Positions 58,485-64,000 of a DNA stretch of 64,000 bases are shown one piece after another. The notes beneath the pieces were generated by a model that was not told the DNA's origin, searched no databases, and was given only the letters and a program-made list of their open reading frames with translations. This DNA comes from Abelmoschus esculentus. Its lineage: Eukaryota; Streptophyta; Magnoliopsida; Malvales; Malvaceae. The stretch lies in assembly GCA_035048815.1 (NCBI GenBank), contig JAUCBN010000025.1, forward strand, positions 12,176,501-12,240,500, in the 5' to 3' direction. The position numbers and the translations under genes are program-made. Numbering within the stretch: position 1 is the first letter of the stretch; each line of letters begins with the position of its first letter.

Positions 58485-59726
58485 CCCCGATGCTGTGTGG
58501 ACGCGGGTCTCACTCTTGTGTGTTATTTGTGATGTGACATGTATATGCTGTGTGCGATATTATACATTGTTTATGCCATGGGTTAGGCAAGCATGCTAGA
58601 CCATCATATCATGCACGATATTTATATGCTATGCTTTACTACTTATGATATGCATGATTTTGGGCCGAGTTCAGCGTACCCACTGAGCTTTCGTAGCTCA
58701 GCGTTCGAAATGTGTTTTCGTGCGTAGGTTAGGTTTAGCCGGTTTCTATGGAGCACCATCAAGGTTTGGATTTGAGCATCGACTTTGTGTCAGAGTATAG
58801 TTAGAGATGTAGTGGGCTAGTACTTTTTCGAACCCTATATGTATTCATAACTCTGTTATTTTAAATTGGGTCGAATGTTTTAAATGATTTGTAATATTTT
58901 GGAGCTCCGGTTACTTTATATTATTTTGGGCTTACGTTTTAACTTATATGGATTTTATGAATAGTATTTTGGACTTGAATTGGATTTTATTTGTTGGGCT
59001 TCGAAAAAAAATTAAAATACAGGTTTTGGATCGGAGGCCCAATGTTGACATCCAGGTCGGGGTGTTACAGAATCGAAAATTGAACATCCCAGATTTCAGA
59101 TTCAAAAGACTTCAAAAAACAATTAATTAACAAAAAGAAATTAACTTTTAACCATATATCGATATTAACAAGATGTCCTTCAATTCCTATGATCAACAAC
59201 TCATATTTTACCGACCATCAATAGAAGATCTCAAACCAACAAGTAAGAATTCATTCTCAAACAGAGATCACCATTCAAGTAACAGTGTTCCAATAGAGGA
59301 AAAATGATACGTCAAGATTTTGCAGGCCAAAATAAAAGAATGCAAACTCAGAAATTACAAGGGAGGAATACAAACCCAGAATCTCCAATAAGAATGAGAT
59401 CAAGACGTAGCCAATCGCAAGGGAATGAAGAACAGAACTTCGATTCAAGAAACCTAAAGGAAAGAAAATGGAGCAAATCCAACTTAAGAAAATCCATGAG
59501 CAGCAACAGAAGCATTGAAGAAGAAGCAACACACGAAAATCCATAGAACAGACGAGATTCGCGATTGAGGAAGCCAACACAAGAAAATGGAGAACAAAAC
59601 TCAAACAATAATAGCGGCCAAATAAAGGCGATGTCAGGATCTTCTTTCGCATGTTAGGAATGAAGGAGAGAAATGATGAGCAAAGACTTAACAAGATCAA
59701 CAGCGAAATTGGGCCTCAAGATCGTT

Positions 59727-59740
59727 GGCGATTGATACCA
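59727..59740 (-). other. Primer binding site of element G
   Basis: The minus strand reads TGGTATCAATCGCC immediately after the LTR end TTTTCACA. Its first eight bases match the Met tRNA complement. Confidence 0.7.
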
Positions 59741-59941
59741 TGTGAAAATAGAGCCATGGTGGTGACCGAAAGAGATGATAAACGCTGAAAAAAAAGGTGT
59801 ACTATTTTTATTAAAAACACAGAACGAAAGCTTATCCAATTCAATACAAAGCCCGGGTATTTATAACCCAAACTAGAACAAACTTTTTAACTAACTTTAA
59901 TAACAACCTAAGCAATTAACAACTAATCCATTAGTCTAACA
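59741..59941 (-). repeat. 5' LTR of element G
   Basis: Direct match to 55693-55894, with about 18 differences. Confidence 0.8.
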
Positions 59942-61560
59942 CTAGATAGTTCAATTCATGTGGCTTAAGTTGTCGAGAAGTATAGGCAATGAGCTTGTTA
60001 TCTTGAATCAATACAGACCTTAAACCGAGGTATGAAGAATCACTAAAGACTGTAATTTTTTTCTCTGGTTCATCATGCTGAGTTAGAATGGGAGTTTGAG
60101 TTAAAACTTGCTTCAATTGATCGAAGCTCCTTTGTTGGTCCTCAAACCATTTGAACGGAGTGTTATTCTGAAGGAGTCGAGTTAATAAAGCCACAAGAAT
60201 TGGGAACCCTTTCACAAATCTTCGATAATTCTTAGCTAAGAAAGAAATCTTCTAACCTCACCAACATTCCTCAGAGGTCTTCATTTAATAAATATTTGAA
60301 TCTTTATTGGACCCAGTTTTATTCCTTCAGTCGAGACAATATTACCAATGAAAGGATATTTCTGCAAGCCAAGATTTACACTTGCTAAACCGAAATTCGT
60401 TGAGGCATTAGTTAAACCGAAAGGTATCACTAGAAACTCGTAATGACCGTAATATCCTGGATGCAAATAAATCTTGAAAAAGACTAGAAATGTGTTAAGC
60501 ATCTGTTGGTAAGAGTGTTCCAGCATCAATGCCAAAAGAAGATGATACCCCGAAAAATAGGAGCACAAAAAATATAGGAGAGGAATAGGGCTATCATTTG
60601 GACAAACTCCAAAAAAAAGAAGAAAATTTCATGCCAAGAGTTGTGCCAAGATATTTTCTGACGAAGCGATAGCATGATGATGTCAGCCCTAACATGATAA
60701 GCTATCACGCCAACTTGATAAGATAACAAGGAGATCATATTGGATAAGTATATTATCCTTCATCCCTTGAATTTAAATTTCAAATGGGACTCACTTATCT
60801 CAACACCTCTATATAAACAAAACACTGATCAAGTATAAAAGAGAAACAACACGAATGGGATATCGAGACAAAAGTGATTGTATGAGGTACTCGAGTAACG
60901 AGTGACAAATGGTGTGATTGAGGATGAGTAAGACTACATATGTATTGTCAATACCTTGCCTATATATGATTCATGTATTCTTATCTGATAATATCTCGAC
61001 TACAAACGAATCTTGAAAAAGACTTTGACACCTTTAATCTGTCCCAACAAGTACTCTATTCTCGACAATGGGTATTTAATCTTGATAGTGAGTTGGCTTA
61101 ATTGACGATAGTTAACACATAACCTCAGAGACCCATCATTCTTAACAAATAATACGAGTGCTCCCCATGGTAAAGAGTTAGGTTGAATGAAGTATTTTTC
61201 TTGTAGCTCTTGCATTTTTCATTTAGGCTCTTTAAGTTCCATAAGGGTCATTCGATATGTAGTAATAAACACAGGATAAACCCCAAATTGCACTTTAACA
61301 TTGAACTTGACTTCTCGAATAGGAGGTAACCCCAAAAGCTACTTAGGAAAAACATTAAGGAATTTAAAAACAATGAAAAATGAGCTTACACCAAAAATCA
61401 ATTTCATCTTGCTTAATCATGATAGCAAAGAGGCTAATAGATTTCTTATTGATTAAGGTGATGGAAATTTCTCCTAGGCCACGGAGAAAAAAGTTTCCTC
61501 TTTTTGCAATCTACCTAAGCTTGATGTCTTCCTAACTAATCTAATCCCAGAATAGAGTCA
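59942..61560 (-). pseudogene. Element E reverse transcriptase and protease tail
   Basis: Minus strand from 61560: a decayed protease end, then REVKFNVKVQFGVYPVF-like, [40 protein letters not shown], and GVKVFFKI near 61010. A 523-bp insertion intervenes (60486-61008), then YLHPGYYGHYEFLVIPFGLT follows. The block with the YxDD active site is missing between NASTNF and YPFIGNIVSTEGI. RNase H appears at 59942-60215 (FDQLKQVLTQTPILTQHDEP, VFSDSSYLGLRSVLIQDN) and continues beyond element G at 55692. Multiple stops. Gag and the 5' LTR are not seen right of 61560, so E is 5' truncated. Confidence 0.8.
60486..61008. other. 523-bp insertion in E's RT with 16-bp direct repeat
   Basis: AATCTTGAAAAAGACT occurs at both edges (60470-60485 and 61009-61024), and removing one copy plus the insert restores the RT frame. 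No LTR ends, inverted ends or poly-A are visible. It contains a 33-bp perfect inverted copy (60928-60960) of 55461-55493. Confidence 0.7.
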
Positions 61561-64000
61561 AACTCAACAAAGGAAAATAATAAAAAATTGGCTAGGAAGA
61601 GAATAATAAAAAAAAGGGAAATATTACTATTATATTGTCTCTAAAAGGATTGATAGCAATAAAGTTACAAATAGTACATTCAGGCAGTTTGATTCCCAAC
61701 AGGGCAGTGGTAAGAAGAAGAGTGGAGCCTTTGGAATAAACCCCGAAGCTTCATTCCCAAGAATCATTGTTTTGTGGGAAGAAGATAGTGAGGGTAACAA
61801 ATAAGCCAAAAATGATGTTAAAAAAGAACCAAAAATGCTTCTTTTGTGGGGCTCAATGAAGATAACTAAGCAAACTGACATAGAAGAATTGGCAATTGAG
61901 AATTAAGCAAACTGACTTTTGAAAAGATTAAGAATCACATGTTTAAAGCTTGGGCAGAAAAAGAGATACTTGAAAATGTTGCACAGAAAGATGGGTTTAA
62001 ATTTTGGAAACATTGTAGAGATACCTTCGATCGGGGTCGTAAGGTGCAGAGAAAGAAGCGACATCGTACGGTGTGAAGAACTCGATTATTTACGTATATA
62101 GGTAAAGCCTTTATAATTAAAACTAACACTGAATAACATGTTTATGTATATAAGTAAACTCGATTATTTATGGAAATTTAGGAAGCCAAAGTCTTTCTCT
62201 CATAGAGAGCTCAATTTATCTTTATAATTATAAATTTTATTAGTGAACTTAGTTAAAAATAGTTCACAAGTAGATTTTCAGGAAAGAGAGTTAATTCATA
62301 AGACACCTTCAAATATCATGTCTTTTCTAAAATCGATCTTAGACACAAATTCATATGATGCACTAGCGGTGGAAAAAAAATATTTCACAAGCGCCATAAT
62401 TTTAGTGGTTAGAGATTTGGTTTATGGATTTAGGTTTAGGGTTATTGAATATAAGTTTCGTGCTTAGAATTTAGGGTTTAGGGTTTAGGTTTTTACCTAT
62501 AACCTTTAAATTCGAATATGCTTCCACATAAAAGCCTATTTACCTATATAAGTAATCATAGTTATTTATGTAAATTTAGGAAACCAAAGATTTTCTCTCT
62601 TAGTTTGACCTGTTTTATTTATTTTATTTTAATATTATAGAGACTAATTTATCTTAAGGGTTAGAGTTTAGTTTAGGATTTAAAGTTTCTAAATTCAAAC
62701 CATAATCTCTAAATTCTAAACATATAAACCTAAATCCTAAGTTAATAACCCTAAACTAAATCCCTGTCCACTAAAATTACGGCGCTTATGGAAACATTTT
62801 TGTGCCGAAGGGAAGTGCATATAAACCCTGTTATTTAAGGAAATTTAGGAAACGAAAGCTTTCCTCTTATAGTTTTACCCATCTTATCTATTTTATTTTA
62901 ATGTTACAGTGAGCTCAATATATTTTAGGGATTTATTTTATGGACTAAATTTAATTAAATTAATTTTAGGGATTAAAATAAATTAAATTAAAATAGTAAT
63001 TAATCATATTGAATTAAATTTGGGGCTAAAAAGAATCAAACCATAGACCGTAAACTCTAACAATATACCCTAAACCATAAAATGAATAAAACATTCATTG
63101 ATATAAGGATTAAACCATAAACACAAAACCCTAAATCATAAACACAAAAAAATAAACTAAAATTGGGACTAAATTGAATCAAACTAAAACTAAAGAATAA
63201 AAAAAACAAAGTGTAAATATCATAAAGCAATAAAGACCTAAAGGAAAATAACCCCTAAAAATTAAAAATGGTCGTTTGATTTTGATTTTAATTCTAAAAT
63301 TGAATAATTGAAATGATGACCTATGGTGACCAATATGATTGGTTCGATTGGACCGTTTGGGTAATAGTGTCTTTGGGGATTTGGTAATTGGGCGAGAAAC
63401 CATAAAATTTGGGTGGATTTTTTTTACTTTTAACTAAATTACCTAAAAAAATAAATAGGTCTCAATATTGAATATGGATAAATTTAGACTAGAATTAAAT
63501 TTTTTATGTAGACATACATATATCAATGTAAGAAAAACTAATGAAAGAAGCACAACACTCAAAAAAGACAAAATCTTCGGACCTTTAAGCTTCATTTCAT
63601 TAATAAAAAAACGTGAACTTAACAAGAAATACATGAAAGAAGGATGATACTAATGTGAGCAGTTTCCCAAACAATATATAAATAAAAAATTGTTGCTAAA
63701 AATTCATACCAATATCATTCCCTTATTTACAACTACCAAGCATGGGCAGTTTCATTTCCAACAGAGCAGTGGCAGGAAACAAAACAGAGTCACCGGAGTA
63801 AACCCTGGAGTTTCATTCTCAAGAGCCATTATTTTCTGGGATGAAGAGAGTGAGGGTAGCAAAAAAGTCAAAAATGACATAAAAAAACAAAGATGTTTTT
63901 TTGTGGTACTCAATGAAGATAACTAAATAAACTGACATGAAAGAATTAAGAATTAATCAAATTAATTTTTGAAAAGATTAGGAATCACGGGTTTAAAACT
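61561..64000. repeat. AT-rich region with a 2.06-kb direct repeat
   Basis: Sequence at about 61670-61950 recurs at about 63735-64000 with an offset of 2050-2062 bp. In both, the minus strand has an ATG followed by related peptides (ILGNEASGFIPKAPLFFLPL in one, ALENETPGFTPVTLFCFLPL in the other). The first stays open to about 61630; the second stops after CWK. I do not recognise the family. It could be an exon of a duplicated gene or a repeat terminus. Between the copies lie a MITE (62370-62815) and three copies of a short motif. Confidence 0.5.
62370..62815. mobile_element. MITE with GCGCCATAATTTTAGTGG-type inverted ends
   Basis: The left arm ATTTCACAAGCGCCATAATT(TTAGTGG) and right arm (CCACTAAAA)TTACGGCGCTTATGG are inverted over about 40 bp. 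The AAGCGCC/GGCGCTT core resembles Mutator-like MITEs of plants. The interior is TTTAGGGTT-rich in one half and CCTAAACC-rich in the other. A clear target duplication was not found. Confidence 0.6.

Larger units (their letters stand above)
56884..59069 (+). mobile_element. Solo LTR, Tekay/Del-like, inside G
   Basis: Starts TGTAACAACCCGG and ends GGTCGGGGTGTTACA, with a perfect 5-bp duplication GAATC at 56879-56883 and 59070-59074. Length is 2186 bp. It holds the TATCGATACC array (57765-58032), two copies of an 81-bp repeat (58323-58484), and the CCACTGAGCTTTCGTAGCTC segment at 58680 common in this LTR type. There is no internal coding region. Open frames near 57364 and 57738 are products of repeats. 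Confidence 0.85.
55693..59941 (-). mobile_element. Short-LTR non-autonomous element G
   Basis: Two direct LTRs of about 200 bp (55693-55894 and 59741-59941, roughly 9 percent apart) flank about 1.66 kb of non-coding sequence plus a nested solo LTR (56884-59069). The minus strand carries PBS, internal region and PPT (AAGAAGCAGGGTGAA at 55895-55909). The flanks TTAGA and CTAGA match 4 of 5, and E's RNase H reads across them, confirming the insertion point. With no gag or pol it resembles a large TRIM/LARD. Its autonomous partner is unknown. Confidence 0.8.

Overview
The window looks like AT-rich nuclear DNA from a eudicot plant. A spliced plant-type gene with GT-AG introns sits among many decayed LTR retrotransposons and short MITEs. 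The repeat families remind me of Malvales (cotton relatives), but that is an impression I could not test. Nothing points to a bacterial, organellar or viral sequence.

The only intact host gene I can defend is an ATP-dependent phosphoenolpyruvate carboxykinase (PEPCK) on the minus strand at 34079-38619. It has twelve exons, consistent phases and a predicted product of 654 residues. It lies in an AT-rich stretch between large transposon blocks.

Layout. 1-2719: minus-strand Ty3/gypsy gag remnant with primer binding site, then AT-rich DNA. 2720-12125: a minus-strand Athila/Tat-type element (LTR, PPT, plant transposon-protein ORF, gag tail), split by a Ty3-type LTR (2932-6531) that itself holds a solo LTR with a perfect 5-bp target duplication (4233-5657), and by another LTR fragment (9721-11000). 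12126-32370: a multi-level nest. A Ty3-type LTR (A) was split by a 16-kb minus-strand element (B, 13077-29131). B's left LTR took two LTR insertions, and its right LTR took a nearly complete chromovirus (D, 22736-28663). A was also hit by a truncated Athila/Tat-type element (29388-31602). 32371-40335: microsatellite, MITEs and PEPCK. 40529-42710: a hAT-like repeat and another LTR. 43198-47643: a plus-strand Athila-like derivative with gag, protease and the plant transposon-protein ORF but no reverse transcriptase or integrase. 48672-61560: a decayed minus-strand Ty3 element (E) holding an LTR, a head-to-head MITE pair, a short-LTR non-autonomous element (G) with a solo LTR inside, and an odd 523-bp insertion. 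61561-64000: unidentified AT-rich DNA with a direct repeat of about 2.06 kb and a MITE.

No pathway links these pieces. The most interesting signals are regulatory: dense arrays of plant transcription-factor-like motifs inside LTRs (28 GTCAA cores, and six TGACGTCA octamers at the equivalent place in a related LTR), and a TATCGATACC/TATCGAAAC motif array recurring in at least four places in different LTRs. All repeat calls come from reading the sequence and comparing copies inside the window; no database search was possible.
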